Shown one piece after another: positions 20,815 through 34,100 of a stretch of 64,000 nucleotides of DNA (position 1 is the stretch's first letter; the number at the start of each line of letters is the position of its first letter). Both the position numbers and the translations under genes were made by a program. Origin of the DNA: Corythucha ciliata (taxonomy: Eukaryota > Arthropoda > Insecta > Hemiptera > Tingidae); the NCBI GenBank assembly GCA_038030265.1, contig CM075941.1, positions 5,394,001 to 5,458,000 of the forward strand, written 5' to 3'. The notes under the pieces are model-generated. The model made no database searches. It saw only the letters and a program-made list of their open reading frames with translations, and had not been told where the DNA came from.

Positions 20815-22027
20815 CAATTAAAAATGCCGGCGACAGAATTATTCATCAAATCTATCTAAGAACCGTTGTTCTTTTTTTTTGTCTTGTTTTGGTATTCACC
20901 ACTCGCACGTTGACGACACCCTTGGGGCTCTGTACGCCCGCGTTCCACTTTTAGACCCAAGACTAAATTGACAACAAGTTCAGAGTAGTACTTCTGTGAC
21001 TTCAAAACACTAATATCCAGAAGAGGCCTGTGAACCCCCTCCCCCCCCAAATATCGATGTCGTTCTCTTGGTTGAATCACAAAGTGTGGGACGCGATAAG
21101 GTGTAAATTAACATTCAAAACGTCGGTTTTAATAATGTTTTCGACACTTTTTTTATTTATTAGGGTTTACGAAGGAGTTCGACGAACATTTCACATAAAA
21201 TCCGATCATAGTGTTAAAAAATTAAATTCGAAAGCACGTTGAAAAGAGACAATTACATTTAAACAAAAAAAAAACCAAAAACAAAATATAAAAATAAATT
21301 TGACTCGATTTGGTGGAGGGGAGGGGCAATGTAATATTTGATATTAAATTAATTGATTCAATATTGCTCCAAGGGTACCTATCTAACAATAAAATAAAAA
21401 TTATTTACAAAATAATTGTACAACATTTACACTGGAACACATAATGAGATAAAAATGAAGTACATCTGAGAGTTGTCGCCGATTTTGTTCAAGAAAATCA
21501 CATAAAAAGAATATATAAAATTGGAAATTTTGAGCTCATAATATAAACTTAACGTTATTCCCAGGCGACGCGATATTAGTGAGCAAATTTAGGTGTAAAT
21601 GTTATTAACTTGTTTCAGTTAACCGATAAATATAAAATACGCTAAGAAATATTGTCACTCAAATGAAAAAAATTTGATATAATTAACACTAAATTTCTAT
21701 TATTTTCTGTTATTCGAATGTTTTAAATGACTAGTGTTGGTTTAAAGTTAAAAATTCAAAAAAACAGGGCTATCAGAATAAAGTTTGATATCGAAATTTT
21801 TAAGAAAATAGGGGGTTTCTGGTTGATTATGTTTCTTTTCAAGGACATTAGATTGACCACTACAATTTTTAAGGCCCCTCGACTTTAAAAAGTTTGAATA
21901 AAATGGAATGATTCACAAAAATTAGAAATACCTCTTATAATACTTCATGAAAACACGTTTGAATACTTGCCGGTTGAGGGATGGCGAAGTAAGATCGTTA
22001 TTAGGGGGGATGGGGAGGAGTTTGAAT
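20815..22027 (-). other. 3' flank / probable 3' UTR of sprint-like gene
   Basis: AT-rich sequence downstream of the stop codon. Overlapping AATAAA signals on the minus strand lie at 21,152-21,161; another overlaps the stop codon itself (22,026-22,031) and is too close to be the likely one. The exact transcript end cannot be set from sequence. Confidence 0.4.
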
Positions 22028-22161
22028 TTATTGGGACGACGAGCTTTTAGGCCAAGCGATTTTAGCGTCGATCCTTTTATAGGCGAACATGCAATGTTTC
22101 CCTGAGTGGCTTAAATTGCCTTTAACGTCTTGCGGCGATTCGCTGTCAGTCAGCATGGTTT
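22028..22161 (-). CDS. spri: sprint exon 19, C-terminus of RA domain
   Basis: Residues 1239-1281 plus TAA. Reads MLTDSESPQDVKGN, then GKHCMFAYKRIDAKIAWP and SSSSQ; the KRIDAKIAWP block is highly conserved at the C-terminus of RIN proteins. Acceptor TGTCACCCAG precedes it. Confidence 0.93.
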
Positions 22162-25100
22162 CTGGGTGACAGAAGAAGAAAAAAGGTGAACGCAAAGTTC
22201 TGGGAAATAGTGGGGTGGGGGGGGGGCGTACCTTCACCGTCGACGAGCTGATAGAGAGCGTAGTCCTGAGGGTTCGTGATTCTCACTTTGTGGGCTATGA
22301 TCTTACAGACGTCCTTGGTGGTCATGTTGGGTCGTATGGGAAGTGTTTTCGTGATGATCGAACCGTTTCTTTCGTCGGGTACGACGATTTTGAGTATTGA
22401 TCTAAACTCAGACAACGGCCCAGGTCCCCACTGTTGGGTAACAGAACACAACAAAAATTCAGTTCGTTTGCCCGTCTTTTAGGGCACTTTTTTTTTTCCT
22501 TTTTATTTTATCGTCTTACGTGAAGAGGAGAGCCAGACGACGAAATTTCCTCAGAGCACGAACGGAAGCTCTTTAAAACGTGAACGGCGCTCGACAGTGT
22601 CGTCAAATAATAGCCTCCTTCGCCTGAAAGAAGCGATGGATGAAGAAGACCCCACATGTAGTCGGCTTCAATTTCAGCGGCAACCATTCCGCTTTGAACG
22701 AGAACCCAAACGAACAGCGGCAGGAAGTCGTCAGCTCCGAGCATGAGACCTCCTTTAGCATTGTTGCTCACTTTAACCTGAGGAGAATAACTTTTTTTAC
22801 TGACGCGTCCTGCGGAAGTGAATCCCCCCCCCCACAACCACAGGTCTTACGTTGTTGAAAATAGTGGCAATCGAAGCTAGGAGGTTTTCCAATTTCTCAA
22901 GGGGTGAGTCGACCTCCTGAAGTTTTTGAAGGTAGCCGCAAATTTCTTCCATTGCTTCATCGCACGGTGGCACAATATTAGGCTGCAGAATCACAATGAG
23001 TGTTTTTTTAAACATGGAAGGGAGGGGGAATACTAACCCTTATGCCGAGATCTTTAGGTAGCTTCGATCTGGCGTAAATGATATTGTCAGCCAGCAAATG
23101 AATCGCTCCCGAGTCAATATATTCATCGACGAACAACTTGTACAGGTGCTCTTTCAGAGGCCTGACCACCAGTTTGTGCATAACACCCTCCAGAATGGCG
23201 TCCAAATTGAGGAATTCGTTAGCTCTCAGCTGTAAAAATTGATCCATTCAGTAGAGAAACGATAATAAAAGGGCGGGTTAGTGGGGGGGGGGGCGAATTT
23301 TTATAATTTACCTTGTTTCTCTCCTTTTCAACCTGACGCTCGAATTCCCCTTCGCCGTGAGTCACCAGATAGTTTTTCATGCCCGTCATAAATTGGCGCA
23401 TGTTTCGCATGACGACCTGCGGTCGCGTCTCTTTTGACTCGCGCGTGCACGATATAAAGTTGTCGATCGTCTGTGCGAACACGGTGGTCTTGTCGGCGGC
23501 CAGGTGAAGCGTATAGGAGCGTATTGTCGCTCCCGTACCACCTGATTCGCGCGTCTTCTGAAGTGCCGCTAGCCTGGGCGCGCCTGTATGTGAAAAAAAA
23601 ACAGAAGAAAAATTATGGACAAACGAATCAAAATTGAAATAAAAGTAAGACAAATTTTAAAAAACAAATAAATTAATAAAAATATAAAGCCGAAATGAGA
23701 CTCCATGTTAAATAATGACGGCAGCAAAAGGTCGTTTGAACGAGTTCTAGCTTGTCTCGACCAATTTCAAAAAGCCCTTGCCCAGCCGTTGACTTTTAGA
23801 ATAGAACTTCACGAAAAAACCTCAAGTGCATCCGGAGCAAGAGCATTCAGCACGCGGGCGGACCATCGAGTGTGAAACCCCCTCCACCCATATCTGAAAT
23901 CGTTTCCAGCGTGAAAAATTACTGACGATGCTCTATCTAGCGCACTCTGCCCCCCCCCCCCCGACAACGGAACCAGAGATTCTCAATGACCAGTGCGTCC
24001 GGGCATGTTCTTAAAGGGTTACATCGCGTCAGTAAGGCACATTTTACTATTCATTATGGCTGGTAAAAGATGACTACTAGGCACTATAGCAATTTACACC
24101 CAATGAACGACTAAAATTTGTATTTCAACGCCTCATCAGTCATGGTTTAGCTGTTTTCGCCCGTTTCCACGAATAAGCAGCGATCTTTAAAAGGAAGATT
24201 TAGTGAGATAGAGAGAAAAAAAAGACTCGAAAAGTTGATTTACCAGGATTCAGGCACCCCCCCCCCCACCAGTGGGTATCCCTCCCGCCACCGCAATCGT
24301 TAACTCACTTCTTCGAACCATTTAGGTGCTCTAAACGACCCGAAGAAATGATGAGTGTGCGGAATTCTTGAGCAGGTCAGAAAAAATATTGGAAGCAATT
24401 TCAGTGATTTAATAAGCGATAAAATTATGCAATAACATTCCTCAAGAATGCTTGTAAAAAAGAATATGACGATAAAATCCTATTTGAACATTGCGAAATC
24501 GTATTTCTAGCCGATGCCAGATAATCAATAAATAAAAAATCAGCGTTTTCACCAGAATCGAGTAGATATGGCCTACTCATGAGCCTATAGAAGCTAGCCA
24601 TAATTATGGCCTACTGACACGGCACAAGCCCCACATGAAGCCATGGGCCAAATGAAACTGTCACGATCACAGTTTACCTCCAGTTCAACGAACAAAGGAA
24701 TTGTGCTATCTTCCGACTGCACGGATTGTTTGATTTTTGGGATCCCCTCCACTGTCACATATTCCTAGTAGCGAGGGATTCACGCAACGGTATCGATGAA
24801 CTTTGGAGGCTCCAGACAAAAACTAAACAGTACAAAGAACCCCCCCCCCCCTCCTGATCTTATATGTCTTGGAAAAAAAAACATTGACAACAAAAAAAAA
24901 AACCTTTTGATCCTGTACGAGAAACTCGAATAGAAACGAGTCTGACGACTTTCCTCGTAGTTTCCCTCAGCCATTTTGCAACACGCTGAAGAGCACGTGC
25001 AGCAGCGGACGCCATCGCGTTTAAAACCGAGCGACAGCAGTGAGCTACATAAATCAGCCATATACACGAAAGGGGGGATGCGTAAAATGAGTTTGTGGCA

Positions 25101-28100
25101 CAATGTTTCTTTTTTAAAAAATATTCGTTTGAAAAGACTGCGCGGCTCTTTCAAACTGGGGAGGAACACAAAGGGTCGCGGTTGACTTGAAATGGGAAGA
25201 AATGATCGATGAGTTGAGAAAAGGATGCGTTCAAAAAGACTAATAATTCAAATACTTAAGACGTTGTGTCGGCAGCACGGAGTACACTTATGGGCATCTT
25301 GACACGAGCACCCCTTTTTGATACATTTTCTTATCTCAAGTTTTAGAGTCTCTGATTCTACAAAGAGAACACAATTCGATCTGGTATAACTCGTATCTTG
25401 CCGATAAGGCAATTGAAAAAAAATTAATTAATAACATTAAAATCACAGACGACGGGGGCTCCCCCTCTGTTTGGAGGCCCACAAACCGTTTAAATGCATT
25501 ACTTTTTAAGAAATAAATTGTTTTGGGACTATCCTTCAGTATGACAAGTAGCGGCACTTGTTGATTACTTCCGCTTTCCCGATGACAAACTGATTGATCG
25601 GCCACATTGTTGAAATAAACTGGTAAGCCAAACAGCATGGCTACCTGGTACTAATGTACACATGGCCGACGATTATTTGACGGCTCTCGGAATTTCTTTC
25701 AATTCCATATCACTTTCATACCATCCGAGAGATTAACACGCATTGCGATAGTCAAACACAGCGACCGACTAAAGATCAACTGATTACCAAATTCAAGTCG
25801 CAATTCGCTACGTAATGGCGTCAAATAAACTTCGCCTACAGAAAACGGCTCCCGGACGTCATGAAAAGTATTTCTATTTGACGTTTTAAAATTAATTACG
25901 ACAGTAAACAAAAAAAGTCGCCAATAATAATATTTTGACACGCGCGACCGTGAAATAAGCAATTACAGGGTGCATAATTAAGCTGATACACTTTTTGAGG
26001 CGCGTAGAAACTATAAGCAAACATTTACAAAAAATCATAATAAATAAATAAATAAAGAATGCAATCAATGGCCCTGAAAGGAAGTGATTCTGAGGTGAGG
26101 AGCAGTTGAGCGAACTGTCTCGTCCTTCACATTGGGACTGATTTTTCTCTAATCGCCTTTAATGGTCATAACGTCACCAGCCGTATCGCTGTGAATTTTA
26201 TTGCTATTGTATTATTGTCTATTAACGCTCCCTGTTCTATAAGACGAAGAAACAGATAGGACGAAGACAAAAATCGCCTTCCTTGCATTCAATTACTCTA
26301 CTAGTACCAATAAAAACACAAATGATTTCGTTAAATGAAGTATTACTCACTTAACATATCGTCTTTTATACTGATTTGACGTAAAACGCAGTTTTCTTTT
26401 GCGTTTCTCTCACGATTCACTCAAAAAAGGGGTCAATCAAAAAACTTGTTTTCTTATTATTATTTACAGTATTTTCCCATCGGTGTCAAGTTAAACACAC
26501 CTTTGTCCAGTGAATAAAAAAAAAAAGAATAAACACGGACGGCCGGAGAAACAGTGTGAGTCATTCAATAATTCGACTGCTTGTGGGGCAGGAGGGTAGG
26601 GATAATCTGAGGCGACGGAATGTCCTAAGATTAGCCAGAATAAAGGATGTTGGTAAAGGTTTTTAAAACATGAAAACGGTTATCGACAAGGTAAACAGGA
26701 AGCGGAGAGCAAATTTAGCGATTTGGGACGACGAAAGTTACCCCCTGCTTCGGTTCAGCATGCGCAGCACACCAAGTGTTGGGTGGTTTAGGAAGCCCGA
26801 AGGTGTTCCTAGCCTAGACGCGAACTGTTTTTGCTTTAAAGCATGTTTCCCCAATTCAGGATAACCTCTGAGTCGTTAGTACTTGTGAATCAAATAGGGG
26901 CAATTGCAATAATCCTCCCCCAAGGAAATCGATCATTAAGAGCTGAATTTCTCGGCTGTAGTCTCGGCTGAAATGTGAATTTTTTGCCCGAGAAATTATT
27001 TTCTTCAGAACTCATCGGTAAAATTTCGTGTTTGGCAAAAAAATTGGATTTGGGGGCAGACCCCCGTTGGTCCTGTTTGGCAGAGGATCACTCCAGCATT
27101 CCCCATCTGTGTAAAATTTTTTGTAAATGACAAAGTGGGTAAGCCGCGTTTGTAGTTGGAGATTTTGTCGCGCCTGACACACCTACCACTTGTTCCCTCC
27201 AATAATGCTTATAACTTTTAGATGGCGTCAGCGTGCCGGTACTTACATAGAAAAGGGTCGAGACGCTCCTTAAAACTTTTCGATCTGACTAGGTTTGCAC
27301 GCTCCTCGCCTCTTTGCCAGTCGTCACCGCGCTCTAAAAGAGTTTCCCACCTTGAACTGTCCCACGGTTCGGAGAAAATAGTCTAAAAAAGCAACAAAGA
27401 GGGCCTTAGGTGTTTTCTTCTTAAAAAAAAAAAAAAAATGGGTGATGCGGGGTGGGAATGGGCTAACAGGTTACCTGAGTGTCGTCGTCACTGACGTGAG
27501 ACAACGTCGATGCACCATTGCCACCACTTTGGCGATGACTGTGACTCGTTACGTTGTCGTAGGCGCTGACTCGCGAGCCACTATTGCCGGAAGAGTCGGA
27601 TTTATTAGCCGGATCGTTTCGAGAGCCGGATAATTCGATCGATATTCGATATTCTGGACATCTAAACACAACCGGTGAAAAAACCAGTTCGTGAGGAACT
27701 TTAAATATGGCAGACTGATTTAAATCAAACCTTTTTGCGATCATTTCCTGAATGGTAACAGTGTACTTGGTAGATGGGGGCTCAGGGTCTTGGTGTTCTA
27801 ACGATGGAAACTTTCTTTCAGTTGGATAGTTTTCTTGAGGTGTAACTGGCTCTTCATGCTCTGAGCTAGGATCTTCCTCATTTCCTGTGAATAAAAAAAT
27901 AGTTTGAATATTCCAGAAGAATTTGATGACCCCCCCCCCCCGCACCATCGATTATCACTCACCAATAAACTCCCAACTTGAATCCACCGTCCATGAATTT
28001 TCAACAAGTCCCTTGCTCTGTGGTCGTTTTGAAACTTTCGGTTTCCCCTTATTTCGCTCTAGGATACCGATCCTTCGTCCGAGGCGTTTAGGTCCGACTA

Positions 28101-31100
28101 AATTGTCCACGGACGAGGACAGTCCAGTCAGCGTCAACTCCTCCTAAAAAAAAAAAAAACACCGTGAGACGACGGCTCAATGCGTCACCCCCCTCCCAAC
28201 CATCACCACGCCCTGGCCATTCACTAAACGTACCTTTGAGTCAATCCTTTCAAGGACACCGTGCGGAGCCAAAGCGGGCCATTGAATGAGCGTGGCGGGA
28301 TCCGAGTGTCGATTGTTTCGATGAAGAGGTCGGTTACGGCGTCGAGTTACTTCGCCGGCTGCTTTGATTGCATCGGCGGGTTCGCAGTAGAATGGTGATG
28401 ATTGTTTGCTTTGAGTTGAAGTCTGAAAATTCCATTCGAAAACGATCCTTATACGAACTTTTTTAGTGGTGGCGAGTTAAGTGGGTCTACAACTAACACA
28501 TTCCACAGGTGTCGCTGGGGGTTGAGGCGGCGGTGTTTGAGGTGAAGGTTGTTGATTAATGCTGGCAAGACTTGGTCTAGGAGCTGGACAGGGGGGCACT
28601 CTGTCCAGGATATCAGGTACTCGTCGATTGATCGCTTCTTCGGGGGAGGTGAAGGGCGAGGATCGTGGTTTGAAAGTTGACATCGCTTCAGGGCCCCATA
28701 TATCCTCGTAATCACTCACCTAGTCAATTAAAAATCGATTATAAATCTCCGAAAAAGGAGGAAAAACACAAACGTTTACCTTGTCCGCCACCGAGCTACG
28801 ACAATACACTCCCGGTGACTCCAAAATATCCGACTCTTGATAGTGTCGTGACTCTTTGTGACGTTTACTGCGTCGATGCGGAGGCTTCCCTCCGCCGTCT
28901 GAAACGGGTGACAGAATACCACTTCGTGGTTCTGAACTCACCGGCGACAACACCTGCGACGCCGGTTCAGACGCGGGAGACTTAACTGAAGCCGCTCTGT
29001 TGGAATCGAGAGTCGCTGTGGCGCTAGCGATTGACGGCAGACTCTCGCTGTCGCACATTGAGCCCTGCGTTTTGTGCGTGAAAGTTCATTTTAACATTTT
29101 TTTTTCTATTTTTTGTTTTATATTCGTATATTAAACTCACCTCAACATTGTGAGACGGAGGAGACGTCGAAGTTTCGGTCATTGAAAATGTGACTGTCGT
29201 TGTAACAGTAAAATTCGGACCCGGTTTCGACCATCTAGGCGGCGGAGGTGGAGGAGTCTTCGCAGGAATCACGCCCAAAGAGGGTGGAGGACTTGAAACT
29301 GATGACAACTTTCCGTCTGTACGATTAGGAAAAAACAAAAAATTAGTCAAGCTTTTAATTAATTGGTAGCCACAGTGGAGGGAATCTAATGTCGTGTGAC
29401 GGGAGAAGCGAAGAAAACTAAAAGTTGTTAAAACGGACGTCGTTTCATTAGGGACCATTTAAAAAAAAAAAAAAGTTCTCATTTCATTTGATGAAGGACT
29501 CGAATGCGTGCTAGATGAACTCTCGTAGGGGACGGAAACAGCAAGCTGAAAACACTCTAATCAATCTTTTTAAGAGTTCCCATTTGTACTTGACTACAAA
29601 CTCTCAACCCCTGGGAGGAGAGGAAACAAAGTCAAGAAAAATAAAAATAGAAAAGACAATGGCAACTTTCGAAGAGGCAAGTGACGCGTGAAAATGACGC
29701 CCAAATTATATGTATGTCTTTAATAACGCAACTACAAGAATAATTAGCATTTATTAACAAAGCAATCTAATCACCACAACAGTCAAAACTGTTACCACCG
29801 CATCCTTTCAAAAGCTGAATTTCAAGGCTAAAACAGCGAAGGCGTCTTTTAGGCTGAACAATATTAATGAATCCCTCCCCCCTCCTATTAAACAGCTAAT
29901 CCATTCATTCGCAGAACCACGCGTGGGGTCTACGAGACCACATGAGAGCTGAATTAAGAAGATGATGAAAAAAAAAAAAAAAAAAAAATTAGCCGAGCGT
30001 GTTAAACGCAAGATCATTGATCAACAAGTGCCGTTTGATGAAAAAAAAAAAGCGGCTATTTTGTTTCAGGACAACCGATTTGCGAGAGGAGGGGCTAAGG
30101 ATGTTATGGCTACAGGAGTCGCGCCCCCGTAGGTTGACGTTCTCCTCAGGGCCACAACTCACCATTTTCTCCCTTTAAAACATATATTGGATAGAGAGCA
30201 GCTCTTGGCGTTTCGAGCCCGTTTATGTTTTTATGATATATGTGGGGGGGGGGGGGTAACTTGTCTGATCCGATCGTGTAAAAATAAGAACGCATTGAAC
30301 AGGAGGTGGTAGTGTTTCTCCAAGATGTACGCGAAATATGGTGGAGGGATTCGATCGTTTTGTGAAAGCGTTTTCTCGTGTCGTACTACTCGTGTTGTGG
30401 ATTTCCATGTTTGTTCCTGCTTTCAAACATTTCCTAAATGGTAAATTTGAACTCAAAGTTGTCCAGACAAAACTTATTTTTATATACAAAAGTGATACGC
30501 CCACTCGTCCACCAGAAGTTAACAATCGTTGCTCCAAAAAAAAAATCGCTCATTGCGGCTAAAATGGGAAAAAATCGATAAAACGCCAAGCCAAGGTTTG
30601 GAGGCAACATACCAACCACAGAGATGAGAAAAATAACTAATTCATGACCAGAATTCAATAAATCGCTGCCAAAATTGGGGCAGCTAATGGGGGGCTAAAA
30701 CTGAGGACAACAATTCAAGAAATCGAGAAAACCTGAATTCTTGTCTAGAAAAATAAGAAAACCGGTAATTCGCTGCTGAAACAGGAAAAAACGCTATTTC
30801 GCGGGGAAAAATTTAAAATAGCTCTCATTTGCAGCTAAAATTAAGGCAAAAACGGTTTTCCGTAGCTATATTTGAAAAAACGTGTTTTTTTTTTGAGGGC
30901 CCGGACGGTCTCCCGACTCCGAAGGTGCCAAAAGCCTTTCGGCCCATACACCATACCCACTTGGGGCCCGGACTCGGGAGAGCCTAGTACGGCTCCTCAA
31001 ACCTATTTATCCTTTCCAGCAAACTCAGGAGACGGGTCCCATTCTCCTTTGAGAAGCTGGGGAAGGGTATCCTATCGTCACCGAAAATGGTGTATCTGGC

Positions 31101-34100
31101 CGCCGCGTAGCCGTCACACTCGCATACGACGTGCTCCGCGGTTTCTTCAGCCTCCCCACACCTTTCGCAGTCGGGCTCCCCTACTGCCCCAATGATTGAC
31201 AAATGCCTATTAAGGGCGTAATGCCCTGTATACATCCCTACTATCCGCCTAAGCTTAACCCGTGTTAGTCCCAGCAACCATGCCGAAGCTTCCTGGTCTT
31301 CCTCACAAAAACGTGTTAATTTACCTGCTATAAAATTCATTTTGAAAAACGCTAACTCACGGCTATAATTGAATTAAATCGGTAGTACAAGGAAAAAATT
31401 AAAACGTTTTGCGGCAAAAATGACCATAAAAGTGAAAATCGACCAGAAAAGAAATAAACCTCTAATTCGCTGCTAAAACCGTGAAAGAGCGCTTATTCGC
31501 AGCTAAAATTAAGAAAAATCTTACCACCCTGAAGTCCATACAAAATTACTGGAGAAATATTTAATTTACTGCCCATTATGGTGCGGAATTAGAACGGTGT
31601 CCCAAGAAATGACAGGTGTTACTGAGCGCGGTTCTAATGCTATAGTGGAAAATTGGTTCGGTGTCATAAAAAACACAATACTTGATGGCGCTAGCAATCT
31701 CAAATGCTCTCGGTTTTTAAGAAAAACCAGAAGCTGGACGCTTGGACTTGCTAAGGAATTACGGATTGAAAAAAAAATGATGTTGAAAAAAAGGAAGAGA
31801 GCTATAGAAAAGGAGAAATGGCAAAAGAAGAAAAAAGTACCTCACTCTTATTTTAAGAAATCATTTCTAGCAAGAATTGATAATAGATTAATCAAGTCCC
31901 TACCCCTTATGAAAAACAATCTCGTCGACAATTTGGAGTATTACTTCGAATTGAGTAGAAATGTTATGAAAATCGGAAAAGACATCACACTTTTCAAATT
32001 TGACTTCAAAAATGTCATTTTCAATGAAATTTCTTGCAGTGATTTCGCTAGACTAACTCATCCTAGCAAAGAAACGAGTACAGAAAGCCTATGGTTGAAT
32101 AACGCGATAATTGATGTGTTCTTGGCCATCTTATTGCAGAATCACGAATCCTTTACGTTCCTTATTTGCGAACTAAGCACGGCACTACTTATAAAAACGA
32201 ATTCCAACTGCTTAACATCCTCAAATTCGCCGGACATTTAAATGACAAAACCATATTCCTCCCAGTAAATACTGGAAGTCACTGGTGTTTAGCAATAGCA
32301 GATTTCGAAAAAAAAAACATTTATTTTCGCCAATCCAGCCCGATCATCAGACAATGGACAAGGGACAAGGCATTATTTTAAGCAATGGCTAACCTTCTTA
32401 CGAAGGTATAACCTCATAGCCAAAAGAGATGGAGAAGAGAACCTGTTACCGATAAGAGGCTGGACTGTGGTGGAGGATAATCCAAGAGCAATGCAGCAGG
32501 ACAGTTATAATTGCGGGATTTTCCTTCTGGCATACGCTAAATCATATTTGGTATCGAAGAAACTTCCGCTGAAAGTGAACCCGAACGATTTCCGTACAAG
32601 CGTTGCCTGCACGTTGATTCAGAATTGTTTGCCCACAACTGAACTTTGTTCAGTTTGCTGGGAGCGTGATTTAGCAGGTGTCTTGACGGATTGGATTCTT
32701 TGCGATCTGTGCAATAAAGAATTGCATCTATCATGTATACGAAAAATGTCGCAACAAGCATTCAGTGTCCCTCTTGGAAATTACATCTGTTTGCTCTGTG
32801 ACCATGCTAAGAACTCCATAAAAACCTCCCGTAGCCGTAGTCGAAATAGTTAAACAGAAGGTTAGATCATCTAGGGTTAATCCTTTGTTAGGGGAGGAGC
32901 TGGTCGGCCTTTTTGAGGTCTGCTTGGGACAAAGTTATTTGCTATAGTTATGATGAAAAAGCCAAAACACCCGTCGAAGTCTTCAATAATTTATTCTCGC
33001 CTACGTTTCGCTATGATCCTAGCATCCTCAGGGCTCCAAAGTCCGAAATGTTAAAAAGTTCCAGGTCGTTAAAACAAAAGCCTCACACTCTAAACACACC
33101 CGGTGTATAAATGAGAGACCTTGTTAGATAATTAAAACCATTTTAAAACCCACAATTAACATAATTAAATGAAGCAATTAAAACCCCCCTCCCCCCGTGA
33201 CAAATTAGGTTAACAAAAGAAAAAAAAAACAAAACAAAACAAAAAAAAAACCCCAAATTTTTTTAGCTAACTATGGGTTCGCCATTGTCCCCTCTTTCAG
33301 CTGAACTGTTCATGAGCGATTTTGAGGACAAGTTCATTGCATCAGACGCCAATCCGTTTAAGAAACGGATTGGCCTTTGGACGCGGTACGTGGATGACAC
33401 GCTGGTGATTTGGAACGGGTCGGAGAGTGAATTAGAGGAGTTTTTCGTGTATTTGAATGAGCGCGTCTCGGGGATTAATTTCATTATGGAGAAGGAGACA
33501 GACGGGAAGCTCAATTTCCTCGACCTAACGCTTCAGCGGCATGGGAGTAACATTACCTACTCAATTTATAGAAAACCGACGGCGACGGACATAGTTATTA
33601 GTTCGAGCTCCAATCACCACCCACGTCATAAAATGGCAGCCTTCCGGGATTTGGCTCACAGACTTCTCTCGGTTCCCATGCAAGCCGATGCCTATAAGAA
33701 AGAAATGGACGCAATTTACCATCCGGCAGTTGCGAACGGCTATTCGACCACTGAAGTGGACAGACTCGTCACCCGTGCAAAAAAGAAGAGGCTGCTGTCC
33801 AGTATTTTTCTATTGGCTGCGCAGCCAACAACGACGAAGCGCTGGGTGCCGGCTACCCTATGATGGTGCGGTGACTCCCGGACTAGAAAGAGCTCTCTCG
33901 CGACATGGATACCGTTGCGTGTAAAAGCAGTGGTAGCCTCAGGTCCGCACTTTCGAAAGGGAAGGACAGTACCGATATCGTCGACCGCAGCGGCGTTTAC
34001 AGACTCATGTGTGGAGGTTGTCAGGCCACGTACATAGGTAGGACTGTGAGGAAGTTTAAGAAACACTGGAAGGAACATCTTAGGCGAGAAGACTCTGCGT

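Noticed and set aside
24780..25169. 129-codon minus-strand frame in intron 13 as a sprint exon
   Set aside because: Exon 13 joins exon 14 in phase and continues a conserved block; this frame is Phe/Ser-rich with homopolymer runs.
28677..28985. 102-codon plus-strand frame
   Set aside because: It overlaps sprint exon 8 on the other strand and has no independent support.
30984..31340. 118-codon frame as one intact gene
   Set aside because: Its first codons lie beyond the 11-bp target duplication, in host repeats; only the inserted part is retroelement.
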